DNA from: Lentisphaerota bacterium
GTDB lineage: Bacteria; Verrucomicrobiota; Kiritimatiellia; RFP12; UBA3636
NCBI GenBank assembly: GCA_012511845.1
Contig: JAAZFF010000052.1
Location: forward strand, 1-31,340
DNA length: 31,340 bases
Direction of reading: 5' to 3'
Position numbers and translations under genes: made by a program. The notes under the pieces are model-generated. The model did no database searches. It was not told the origin of the DNA and worked only from the letters and a program-made list of their open reading frames with translations. This document shows, piece after piece, positions 23,833-31,340 of this stretch. The first letter of the stretch is position 1. The number at the start of each line of letters is the position of its first letter.

Positions 23833-25466
23833 TCAGACGTTGCGCCCTCTCGCTTTTCGATAGCGAGAAATCAGCGCATTTGTTGATGCATCATGGTTGC
23901 CTGAATCAGGAGGAAGCTCAGAAACTAGCTCGGGATAGATTTTAGAAGCCAAATCTTTTCCGAGCTGACCCCCCACTGGTCAAATGAAAAAATATTCCAG
24001 ATTACACCTTGTGCAAAAATCTTGTGTTCATAAAGGGCTACCAATGCTCCGAAAACAGCAGGAGTCAGTTCATCTGCCATTATCGTATTGGTAGGCCGGT
24101 TACCTTCAAAAACTTTGTGAGGAACGAGTTCTTCCGGAACACCCTCTTCACGTACTTCTTCTATAGTTTTTCCGAATGCCAGAGCCTCTGTCTGCGCAAA
24201 GAAGTTCGACATAAGGTTGTCATGATGCGTTCCTGTTTCGTTATGAGATTTGCAGAAACCTATAAAATCTGCCGGTATCAGCTTCGTTCCCTGATGGATC
24301 ACCTGATAAAAGGCGTGCTGCCCGTTCGTTCCGGGTTCTCCCCAGACGTCAGGACCGGTTTGAATTTTAACACGGTTACCCTGTTTATCGATGTATTTTC
24401 CGTTACTCTCCATATCGAGCTGTTGGAGGTAGGCAGGGAAGCGTGCGAGATACTGATCATAAGGCAAAACCGCATAAGATTGCGCGCCATGGAGATTATT
24501 GTATACAATGCCAAGCAGAGCTATTATTACAGGCATATTCTGCTCAAAAGGTGTTTGGGCAAAGTGGCTGTCCATGGCGAAAAAGCCGTCAAGCATCGCA
24601 TTAAAATGATCAGCCCCGATTGCCAGCATCAGCGGAAGCCCAATCGCAGAGGGCAGGGAGTAGCGACCTCCTACCCAGTCCCAGAATTCGAACATGTTGG
24701 CTGTATCAATTCCAAACTTTGCCACTTCGTCCGCATTTGTCGATACAGCTGCAAAATGGTTGGCGACAGCCTTTTCATCCTTGAGGGAGTCAAGCAACCA
24801 GGCTCTTGCCGTTCGCCCGTTCGTCATGGTCTCAAGTGTTGTAAACGTTTTTGAAGCGATAATAAAAAGTGTTTCTTCAGGATCCATGCCGAAAGTCGCT
24901 TCAACAAAATGTGTGGCATCAATATTGGAAACAAACTCAAATCGGAGATTCCTGTCTGCAAATGGTTGAAGTGCCTGCACTGCCATGGCAGGTCCCAGAT
25001 CTGAACCGCCTATTCCGATATTCACAATATTTTTGATCCGTTTACCGGTAAAGCCTTTCCACTCTCCTGAACGGACTTTCTCAGAAAAGGTTGCCATTTT
25101 TTCAAGGACTGCCTTAACTGCCGGTATCACATCTTCTCCATCAACTAAAACAGGTTTTCCCGAACGGTTTCTCAAAGCCGTGTGCAAAACCGGGCGGTCC
25201 TCTGTCCTGTTTATTCTTTCTCCGGAAAACATTGCTGAAATGGCTTCCTGCAATCCGCATGCCCGTGCCATATTGCACAAATCACTCATCATTTCAGATG
25301 TAACAAGGTTTTTGGAATAATCAAGCACCAGACCTGCCGCCTCTACTGTCATGTTTTTGGCACGATCAGGGTCATCCTTGAAAGCCTGACGGAGATTCAA
25401 ACCTCCCGCAACTTCAAAACTGTTGCGGATTACATCCCATTCTTTGAGCTCTGTAAAGTTTGTCAT
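23833..25466 (-). CDS. pgi: Glucose-6-phosphate isomerase with an apparent one-base frameshift near the 3' end
   Basis: Pgi interconverts glucose 6-phosphate and fructose 6-phosphate. The main frame (stop at 23925) is close to the 549-residue enterobacterial-type enzyme, with 'NIGIGGSDLGP', 'ASKTFTTLETMTN', 'WDWVGGRYSLPSAIGL' and 'GTNGQHAFYQVIHQG'. It ends abruptly after 'FDQWGV' with 13 unrelated residues. In another frame from 23967 to the TGA at 23833-23835, 44 codons read 'QLGKDLASKIYPEL' ... 'STNALISRYRKARG', the expected Pgi C-terminus including the 'SSTNxLIxRY' end. The break lies at the run of six C (plus strand) at 23969-23974, where one base is missing. It could be a sequencing/assembly slip or a real mutation. 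The ATG at 25466 is preferred to a GTG at 25514. Repaired length is about 545. Confidence 0.9.
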
Positions 25467-25794
25467 AAAGTGATTTAATTCCAGTGGTTGAAGTCGAAAA
25501 GTTAAACACAACACTTTACAAAAATCAGGTAAATTCGCCTGTTTCGCGACCTCGAAACCGTTCTGACTCGTCGGGAGGAGAGAGAGTGTAGGGAGACGCT
25601 CACCCGGCTTCGAATCCTACATCGGGGCAAGCCGGGCGCAGAGCTTATGTTCTGCAGATTGTAGCTCGAACATTTCGGTCTGTGCCCGTTTGCTATGTGG
25701 CTGCTGAGCACTGGGACCGCGAGGCTCCGTACTCGCATCATGGCAGCGGCGAGGCCGCCCTCTATCTGTGTCCATTAGCGTTTGTCTGTGGTTC
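25467..25794. repeat. Intergenic region with dispersed repeat modules
   Basis: A 328-bp space between the pgi start and the LacI stop. The part next to pgi (25467-25555) is AT-rich and probably holds its promoter, but no clear -35/-10 pair stands out. From about 25560 on it is repeat-like: 'GGGAGACGCTCACCCGGC' (25591-25608) is related to the unit at 12555; 'CGGCTTCGAATCC' (25605-25617) recurs at 19044; 25637-25687 is an inverted 43/51 match to 19502-19552; and 'CTGTGTCCATTAGCG' (25767-25781) looks like another degenerate intergenic module. No gene is evident. Confidence 0.7.
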
Positions 25795-26868
25795 TTATTT
25801 GCCTGCGGCTGCAATGGAATCACGCAATACCAGTTCCGGTTCGACAATGCGTGCGGTGTGTTCATGTTCTTTTTTACGCAGCCGATTTTCGAATCGTTCT
25901 TCTGCTATCTTTATGGCGCGCTCGGCAGCAAACATTCCAAGTTTCCGAAAAGGTTGCTTTACGCAGGAAAGTTCCGGTGAGAAAAACTGACATAACGGAC
26001 TGTCATCAATACCGATCATGGAAATATCTTCAGGCATTCTGATGCCGTTTAAAACGAGCTCATTTAGAACGAGCAGCAGGGAAGTTTCCGAGAAACCAAT
26101 GATAGCAGTAGGTCTTTGCTCAGGAGGCATCGCCATTATTCGTGAAGCTATGTTTGCTGCCGACTGATGCAAGTCAAGGTTGCCATCCGGCATAAATATC
26201 ATCGAGGGATCTATATGCAACCCGATTTCAGTAAATGCCTTTTTAAAACCTTCAAGGCGAAGGGCAGAATCTTCTCCGGACATGTTTCCTGGAGAGCCTA
26301 TGCAGCCAATTCGCCTATGCGAAAATTTTGCAAGTTCAAGTACAGCAAGTCGTGATGCCTCAACCTGATCAAAATTCACAACGTCCACACCGGCAGAGCC
26401 GTAGTAGTTTACAGCAACTATGTTTTTATCCGAAGCGGCAAGACGTTCGATCCAGCCTGAATTGTTGTTGGCATGAAGGGCTATAAGACCGTCAATCCGG
26501 TGAGAATTGAATTTTAAATTACACTTGATATCAGGACTGTCATTGTCGTCCATTATAACTACCAGCTCATATGATGATTTGTCACAGACTGATTCTGCAC
26601 CGGAGATGATTTCTCTTTCCCTGTTGAAAGCTGCATCAAATACTGTGTATTCAGGAATATAAATTCCTATATTGTATGAACGCTGTTTTTTCAGTGCCCT
26701 GCTTGCATAATGCTGCGTGTACTCAAGTTCTTCGGCTACACTTAAGATATGTTCACGCAGTTCCGGACTGCAAGAAATGTTTCCGGCTGAATTGTTAACA
26801 ACGTAAGATACTACAGCAATAGAGCAGCCGACTTTGTCGGCTATATCTTTTAAAACTGTTCTTCGCAT
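25795..26868 (-). CDS. LacI family transcriptional regulator
   Basis: A 357-residue regulator from the ATG at 26866-26868; a TTG 15 bp upstream is less likely. The N-terminal HTH and hinge read 'VLKDIADKVGCSIAVVSYVV' followed by 'ELREHILSVAEELEY' (about 5-50). A periplasmic-binding-like effector domain follows with 'IGIYIPEYTVFDAAFNREI'-type strand, 'HRIDGLIALHANN', 'RRIGCIGSPGN', 'RPTAIIGFSETSLL' and 'ISMIGIDDSPLCQFFSPELSCVKQP', the normal LacI ordering. The ligand is presumably a sugar or related small molecule but cannot be named. The gene lies 18 bp after serA on the same strand and may be cotranscribed with it, which is unusual for a LacI protein. Confidence 0.92.
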   Translation of the reverse strand: MRRTVLKDIADKVGCSIAVVSYVVNNSAGNISCSPELREHILSVAEELEYTQHYASRALKKQRSYNIGIYIPEYTVFDAAFNREREIISGAESVCDKSSYELVVIMDDNDSPDIKCNLKFNSHRIDGLIALHANNNSGWIERLAASDKNIVAVNYYGSAGVDVVNFDQVEASRLAVLELAKFSHRRIGCIGSPGNMSGEDSALRLEGFKKAFTEIGLHIDPSMIFMPDGNLDLHQSAANIASRIMAMPPEQRPTAIIGFSETSLLLVLNELVLNGIRMPEDISMIGIDDSPLCQFFSPELSCVKQPFRKLGMFAAERAIKIAEERFENRLRKKEHEHTARIVEPELVLRDSIAAAGK

Positions 26869-26886
26869 TTTTCCAGGAGGCAACTT

Positions 26887-28467
26887 TTAAGGAAGAGTTA
26901 CGCTGTGGGCAGTATCTGCCTCAATAGCGTCGGCAATAGATCTGAGCAAGGCGTTTCCGACCTGTTTATTCAGGCTGAGTATTGCCAGAGACCTGCCGGT
27001 TTCTTCATTATGCGGGTTGCGCATATCTTCTATGTTTATGCCGGAATCAGCAAGCATTTTCCCGATTTTTCCGATTACGCCGGGGCGATCTTTATACTCG
27101 AAGAATACTGCTTCAGTTGTGGGTACCCAGTAAAGACGATCAAATTCATTTATTCGTGCAATCATCTTGTGGTGCTCTCCGACAGTACCCCTCACACTTG
27201 ATTTGATAATTTTGTTTTTCTGATTCACTCCAAAAAGGTCAATAGTCATGGAATTGTCGAACGGTTTTCTCGGATCAACTTCCCTGTTGACGTACGTTAC
27301 ACCGTTATCTGCGAGCCATTTCATTGCCAGATCATAGTCGGTAGAGCGATCTATATCGTCCCATATACCGCTGAGAAGAGACAGCATCAGCCAGTGTTCA
27401 TACGGAGCCAGATGTCCATAAAAGCTTGTTTCTATTCGATTAATTATGGTTGATTTACCCAGCAAACCTCTAGCCAGCGCTGCAAGTGTACAGGCAAGAT
27501 CGCAGTACGAGGGGTCGAGATCCTGGGGTATGTCACGGTTTACTATAAAACTAGTGATTCCTTTTTCATCGAAATCCACCAGTTGCTCCGCAGAACGTCT
27601 TGCAGCCGTTTCGTTAGCTTCGCGAGTGCTTGCGCCGAGGTGCGGCATCATGATATCGCAGCAATCAGAAATGGTCTTCAACCCTTCTGCATCTTTTTCG
27701 TAAACATCATTGAGGTAGAAAATGCCTTTTTCTGCTTTTACAGCACGAAGGTCTTCTTCAACAATTATACCTGCCCGTGCACAGTTTATCAGTGTTGCAC
27801 CCGGTTTCATCAGGGAGAGCAATTGAGCATTTACGCAGCCGCGTGTGTCGTTATTCTCCGGTATATGCAGGGATATATAGTCGGATTCACGGAAAATTGT
27901 TTCCAGACTTACGCTTTTGATGCCGAACTGATTGGCACGCTCTGCCGGCACCAGGGGGTCGAATCCCAAAAGCCTGCATTCAAAACCGGCGAGTCGCCTT
28001 GCCACAAGTCTGCCGATGTTTCCGAGTCCTACGATCCCGACAGTTTTACCGGTAAGCTCGGTGCCCATAAATTTGTTTTTCTCCCATTTTCCGGCTCTGG
28101 TTGAAGCATCAGCAGCTATGATATGACGCGCATTTGCCAGCATCAGTGCAATTACTTCTTCCGCCACGGCGTTTGCATTTGCGCCCGGAGTATTCATTAC
28201 ATCTATATCACGCTTGCGTGCGGCTTTCGTATCAATGTTATCATAACCTGCACCGGCACGTATTACCACTTTAAGAGATGGGAAGGCGTCGAGCACTTCT
28301 GAAGTGATTTTTTCACTTCTAACAATAAGGGCGTAAGTGTCGGGATGTTTGGAAGCAAGCTCAAGCAGGGAAGCTTCATGATCTTGCAGGACATTATAAT
28401 TGCCGTTAGCCACAAGGATGTCGGAAGCAATTTTGTCTAATTTTGTTGGTATAAGTACCTTTTTCAT
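26887..28467 (-). CDS. serA: D-3-phosphoglycerate dehydrogenase
   Basis: A 526-residue enzyme (long form) that oxidises 3-phosphoglycerate in the first step of serine synthesis. The N-terminal substrate and NAD domains (about 1-310) show 'VIRAGAGYDNID', 'TVGIVGLGNIGRLVARRL', the catalytic Arg in 'INCARAGII', Glu in 'NDVYEKD' and His in 'MMPHLGASTREAN'. An intervening domain (about 320-450) and a C-terminal ACT domain ('FEYKDRPGVIGKIGKMLADS', about 453-472) follow, the latter implying serine feedback control. The ATG at 28467 (MKKVLI) is chosen on homology; an in-frame ATG at 28503 would add 12 residues, and neither has a convincing SD. It is divergent from the BamD-like gene. Confidence 0.95.
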   Translation of the reverse strand: MKKVLIPTKLDKIASDILVANGNYNVLQDHEASLLELASKHPDTYALIVRSEKITSEVLDAFPSLKVVIRAGAGYDNIDTKAARKRDIDVMNTPGANANAVAEEVIALMLANARHIIAADASTRAGKWEKNKFMGTELTGKTVGIVGLGNIGRLVARRLAGFECRLLGFDPLVPAERANQFGIKSVSLETIFRESDYISLHIPENNDTRGCVNAQLLSLMKPGATLINCARAGIIVEEDLRAVKAEKGIFYLNDVYEKDAEGLKTISDCCDIMMPHLGASTREANETAARRSAEQLVDFDEKGITSFIVNRDIPQDLDPSYCDLACTLAALARGLLGKSTIINRIETSFYGHLAPYEHWLMLSLLSGIWDDIDRSTDYDLAMKWLADNGVTYVNREVDPRKPFDNSMTIDLFGVNQKNKIIKSSVRGTVGEHHKMIARINEFDRLYWVPTTEAVFFEYKDRPGVIGKIGKMLADSGINIEDMRNPHNEETGRSLAILSLNKQVGNALLRSIADAIEADTAHSVTLP

Positions 28468-28578
28468 GTTTAAAATCTTACGTATTTTTGGTAATCTACC
28501 CATTTGAAACGGGCGAAATCAGTTTGTGAGAAAACTCATTCAAAGATAAATCATTGTGAGCCCTGAACCAATCAGTAT

Positions 28579-29667
28579 ATGAAAAACGTATTCGTTAAAT
28601 CAATAAAAAATAAATCCGGAGCCGATGTCAGTATTCTGCTTGTCACATTAATTATATTCCTCTTTATTCCCGTTGCAAGCAATGTTTATGGTCGCTCTGC
28701 ACCATCTTCCCGGCCTGCGTCAGGGCACGTTTCTGAGCAATCGTGGAGGGCGAGTGAAAGGGGGGAGGCTGATGCACCGGTGTTCAAAGAGCAGAGGTTT
28801 ATATTCGGCAAGCCATCGAAAAAAAACTCGGCAGCACAGTACGCGCATGCGCAGTCACTTGAGAAAGCCGGGAAGTTTAAATCAGCCCGAAAAGCATATA
28901 ATGCGCTTGTTCATGAATGGGGATCTTCCAAAGAGGCGGCTGATGCACAAATAGGTGTTGCTGTAATGCTCGTAAAAGAACGCAAATATCCTCAAGCATT
29001 TAAGGAATATCAGTATTTTATTGAAAATTATTCAGGTGTGCATACAGGTGATTATCTTGCATACGAAAGTATTATAGAATCGCAATTCGAAATAGCAAAT
29101 GTGATGCGCGGGAAGTTGGAAAAAGGCGGTTTTTTTTCAACACCAAGTTTTAAAATCATAACAAGCATGTATGAAAAGATAATTGATAATGCACCGGAGT
29201 GGAAACGCGCTTCGGAGTGCGCCATGTATGCCGCACTGTGTTATGAAGATCAGCGTGAATACCTGGATGCCATACCTGCGTACGAAGCTCTTGCTGCAAG
29301 GTACCCTTTCAGCAAATTTAAGAATGATGCACTTTACCGTGCCGGATTTTGCAGATATGAAGTTTCTAAAAAATATGCTCGCGATGAACGTACCATGAAT
29401 AATGCTCTGGCAGCTCTCCGGAAGGCAACAATGGCAGATCCGGATAACCCCATGCACAACGAAGCCTCAGCAAGGATTGCCGAGGTTTCGCAGAAACTTG
29501 CAGCCATGAATTTTGAAAAAGCAAGGTTTTACGATGAAATAAGGATGAATCCGGAGGCAGCCATAGTAGCCTATACAGAGTTTATTGAAAAATTCCCGGC
29601 ATCAAAACAAACGGAAACAGCAAAAAAACGCATCTCTCAGATAAAAGCTGAAATGCGGTCAGAATAG
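28579..29667 (+). CDS. TPR protein, BamD/YbgF-like, with signal peptide
   Basis: A 362-residue exported protein. Residues about 18-38 form a signal sequence (VSILLVTLIIFLFIPVASNV) with likely signal peptidase I cleavage after 'VYG'; there is no lipobox, unlike BamD. A Ser/Pro/Arg linker (about 40-85) precedes five or so TPR-like helical pairs: 'QYAHAQSLEKAGKFKSARKA', 'AQIGVAVMLVKERKYPQAFK', 'SMYEKIIDNAP', 'CYEDQREYLDAIPAYEALAA' and 'EAAIVAYTEFIEKFPASKQT'. The 'F-x-x-x-YP-x-S-x-x' ends of repeats resemble the BamD/CpoB family, which holds the outer-membrane assembly machine or Tol-Pal. It precedes an LptE-like gene by 31 bp, fitting an envelope role. Confidence 0.8.
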   Translation: MKNVFVKSIKNKSGADVSILLVTLIIFLFIPVASNVYGRSAPSSRPASGHVSEQSWRASERGEADAPVFKEQRFIFGKPSKKNSAAQYAHAQSLEKAGKFKSARKAYNALVHEWGSSKEAADAQIGVAVMLVKERKYPQAFKEYQYFIENYSGVHTGDYLAYESIIESQFEIANVMRGKLEKGGFFSTPSFKIITSMYEKIIDNAPEWKRASECAMYAALCYEDQREYLDAIPAYEALAARYPFSKFKNDALYRAGFCRYEVSKKYARDERTMNNALAALRKATMADPDNPMHNEASARIAEVSQKLAAMNFEKARFYDEIRMNPEAAIVAYTEFIEKFPASKQTETAKKRISQIKAEMRSE

Positions 29668-29698
29668 ATTTGATTTAAATAAATAGACAGGAAGTATA

Positions 29699-30244
29699 AT
29701 GCATAAAATAGCGGACAATTTAAAACGATTAGCAATATTTTCAATTTCAATCTTTATATTCGCTTCCATATCCGGATGTGCCAATTATAAATTGGGAACA
29801 ACTCTGGATCCATCGCTTCGTGATGTTTACGTGCCTAACGTTCGAAATGAATCAGGTCAGCCCGGAGTTGAAATTGAAGTGATGCGTGCACTCACCAAAG
29901 AAATTCAAAGAGAGGGGACTTTAAGAATAGTTTCAGAGGAGAATGCCTCTACAAAACTCGAAGTTACTGTAGTAGGATATAAGCAGGATTCGATCAGGTA
30001 TAGCAGCCGTGAATCAAGTCTTTCAGAGGAATACAGAATGGTGTTAACGGCAAATGTTACATTTGCAAGTCTGAATGCCCCGGATCCTTCCAAAGCGATA
30101 ATCGTGCAGAGAGTTTTCGAAGGAGATAAAACTTTCTTGCGTGGCACGGATACGATCACAGCACGTCAGAGATGCCTGCCTTTTGCAGCAGAAGAAGTTG
30201 CAGAGGAAATTATAAATGCCTGTGTCAGTGCATGGGGGTTCTGA
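29699..30244 (+). CDS. lptE: LptE-like LPS-assembly lipoprotein
   Basis: A 181-residue protein with a lipoprotein signal (helix about 10-26, lipobox 'ISGC' with Cys27) and the LptE family opening 'ANYKLGTTLDPSLRDVYVPN', followed by 'GVEIEVMRALTKEIQREGTLRIV' (about 59-81, here only the ends are diagnostic) and a beta strand rich second half. In enterobacteria LptE plugs LptD and helps insert LPS in the outer membrane; here the family match is by these motifs and length. It follows the BamD-like gene by 31 bp and ends in a strong terminator. lptD is not in the window. Confidence 0.85.
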   Translation: MHKIADNLKRLAIFSISIFIFASISGCANYKLGTTLDPSLRDVYVPNVRNESGQPGVEIEVMRALTKEIQREGTLRIVSEENASTKLEVTVVGYKQDSIRYSSRESSLSEEYRMVLTANVTFASLNAPDPSKAIIVQRVFEGDKTFLRGTDTITARQRCLPFAAEEVAEEIINACVSAWGF

Positions 30245-30264
30245 TAAAAAAGAACTCATGCAAC

Positions 30265-30293
30265 AAAAAAGCCCGGCATCAGCCGGGCTTTTT
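30265..30293. terminator. Bidirectional Rho-independent terminator
   Basis: A perfect 8-bp stem AGCCCGGC / GCCGGGCT with loop ATCA, flanked by six A before and five T after, between convergent lptE (plus) and rpsT (minus). It can end both transcripts. Confidence 0.93.
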
Positions 30294-30339
30294 CTGTTAC
30301 GTAAATAAAATTAACGTCAAACTGAATGCATATATGCTA

Positions 30340-30609
30340 CTATGCTACAGGTGCGTCTCCAAGCTTTGCAAATGCACGAGACTTGCGCCGCGCAGCAGCA
30401 TTCTTGCTTATTGCGCCGACTTTGGCAGCCCTGTCCACTTCCGAACAGAATTCCCTGAAAGCCTTTTCATGCGATGCTGCATCACCGGCAGAAAGTATAT
30501 CCATGAATTTGCGACCTGCAGAGTTGACACGACTTTTGTTGGCAGCATTGCGCTGGCGTTTCACCTCAGAAGTTTTGACACGTTTGATTGCGCTTTTAGT
30601 GTTCGGCAT
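30340..30609 (-). CDS. rpsT: Ribosomal protein S20
   Basis: An 89-residue basic protein starting 'MPNTKSAIKRVKTSEVKRQR' and rich in Lys/Arg/Ala, typical of bS20 of the 30S subunit. The ATG at 30607-30609 is supported by AGAGGA 11 bp upstream on the minus strand; a longer in-frame reading to 30687 would add 26 residues that do not belong to S20. The single-gene layout with its own promoter and terminator is usual for rpsT. Confidence 0.97.
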   Translation of the reverse strand: MPNTKSAIKRVKTSEVKRQRNAANKSRVNSAGRKFMDILSAGDAASHEKAFREFCSEVDRAAKVGAISKNAAARRKSRAFAKLGDAPVA

Positions 30610-30654
30610 GTTAAGATAATCCTCTTGAAAACTGAATCGATTTGAAAGTGCCGC

Positions 30655-30684
30655 ATAATAGACTAAATATGCATACGAAGTCAA
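30655..30684 (-). promoter_or_regulatory. rpsT: rpsT promoter
   Basis: On the minus strand: TTGACT (30684-30679), an 18-bp spacer, TATTAT (30660-30655), 46 bp before the rpsT start. Near-consensus. Its -35 and most of the spacer lie inside the 5' end of the divergent gene that starts at 30669. Confidence 0.8.
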
Positions 30685-31340
30685 CAAAAAAAGGTAACAA
30701 TTACAAAAAAGCGAAGGTTCCCGGCTCTTCCGGCATCAAAACGACAGTTCGAACAGAGAAACACAATGTAAAAACTTCAAGATCTGCAAAGTCAAAAAAG
30801 GCAAAAATATATAATTCACAAGCTTATCCATCAAAAATCGGGCGCTGTATTTTATTTTTTACAGGGTTACTTTTAATGCCATGTTCCGTAGCTTTGCTCA
30901 GAACGTTGCTGAGGTTGAAGATATTTTTTCCTGACACTGCTTTTTTCAGTATATCTTCCGGCGCATTTTATTTTATAACAGGATTTCTGTTGTTCTGCAT
31001 TTTGTATGTAACAGTGCGCATACCGATGAAGCCTTACGTTTTCGGGCATGAACTTACACATGTGATTTTCGGTTTGCTGAAAGGAGCTAAAATCAGCAAT
31101 TTCAAAGTAAACGAAAACGGCGGCAGCGTCAGGGTATCCCGTACAGGCTTGGTGGTACTGCTTGCGCCATATTTTTTCCCAATTTATATGGTGGCTTCGC
31201 TCATAATCTTTGGATTGCTTTCAATTTTCTTTAACCTCGTAGGTACTTTTATCGGCTCTTTCTTTGCCCTTGTTGCCGGCGTTGCCTGGGGGTTTCATTT
31301 CTGCTATACCATTAACAGTTTTTTGCAACCGCAAAGTGAC
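30669..31340 (+). CDS. Membrane metalloprotease-like protein with HELTH motif (3' end outside window)
   Basis: The frame runs from the ATG at 30669 to the last base (224 codons) without a stop, so only the N-terminal part is seen. Residues 1-57 are very Lys/Ser/Thr-rich, predicted cytoplasmic. Hydrophobic helices follow at about 60-79, 98-117, 158-180 and 184-208. The zinc-protease motif HELTH (His127-Glu128-His131) sits after 'MKPYVFG', followed by 'GLLKGAKISNFKVNENGGSV' (about 134-153) and 'LLAPYFFPIYMVAS'. This looks like an M50-type protease group found as uncharacterised membrane proteins. There is no SD before the ATG; start is uncertain because the rpsT promoter overlaps it. The second zinc region would be beyond the window. 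Confidence 0.72.
   Translation, partial: MHTKSTKKGNNYKKAKVPGSSGIKTTVRTEKHNVKTSRSAKSKKAKIYNSQAYPSKIGRCILFFTGLLLMPCSVALLRTLLRLKIFFPDTAFFSISSGAFYFITGFLLFCILYVTVRIPMKPYVFGHELTHVIFGLLKGAKISNFKVNENGGSVRVSRTGLVVLLAPYFFPIYMVASLIIFGLLSIFFNLVGTFIGSFFALVAGVAWGFHFCYTINSFLQPQSD

Noticed and set aside
24009..24854. 281-codon plus-strand frame
   Set aside because: It is antisense to the strongly conserved pgi gene.

Overview
The window looks like a chromosomal segment of a Gram-negative (diderm) bacterium. Kdo transferase (WaaA), an LptE-type lipoprotein, a BamD-like TPR protein and a lipoprotein lytic transglycosylase together imply an LPS-bearing outer membrane. A UroD-like methyltransferase beside a xylose-isomerase-like sugar enzyme, a DUF2851 protein, an orphan TadC, divergent housekeeping genes and junk-like intergenic repeats suggest the PVC group, most likely Lentisphaerota or Kiritimatiellota. 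That placement is inference from gene style only; there is no rRNA in the window.

Layout. 2-367: 3' end of a charged, 20-residue-repeat protein read off the left edge, with a terminator. 433-3389 (minus): a hypothetical protein, waaA and comF. 3461-4294 (minus): ferredoxin-nitroreductase. 4378-6191 (minus): Rossmann dehydrogenase and sugar isomerase/epimerase, divergent from a UroD-like gene (6505-7584). 7701-12439 (plus): promoter, small membrane protein, tadC-like, eda, nadC, dxs. 12693-15292 (minus): lytic transglycosylase and DUF2851. 15444-16055 (plus): TRIC-type channel. 16125-18944 (plus): Rrf2 regulator, ferredoxin and hybrid-cluster protein, a nitrosative-stress module ending in a clear terminator. 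19781-25466 (minus): pgi, glycosyltransferase, ptsP and site-2 protease. 25795-28467 (minus): serA and a LacI regulator. 28579-30244 (plus): BamD-like and LptE. 30340-30609 (minus): rpsT. 30669-end (plus): the first 224 residues of a membrane HELTH metalloprotease leaving the window.

How the genes fit together. The eda-nadC-dxs run links KDPG cleavage (pyruvate plus glyceraldehyde 3-phosphate) to the enzyme that condenses exactly those two products. The Rrf2-ferredoxin-hcp run has candidate operators overlapping the -10 elements of both internal promoters. The sugar isomerase, zinc-less dehydrogenase and UroD-like gene form a small accessory catabolic divergon. 

Most notable results: an apparent one-base frameshift in pgi that, when repaired, restores a complete C-terminus; two genes at the window edges with no start or no stop inside it; a palindrome on the hcp promoter; and intergenic spaces (around 6.3, 7.6, 12.5, 19.0-19.7 and 25.6 kb) built from the same dispersed repeat modules in both orientations. 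I found no CRISPR array, transposase, phage gene, tRNA or rRNA, and no clearly new defence system.
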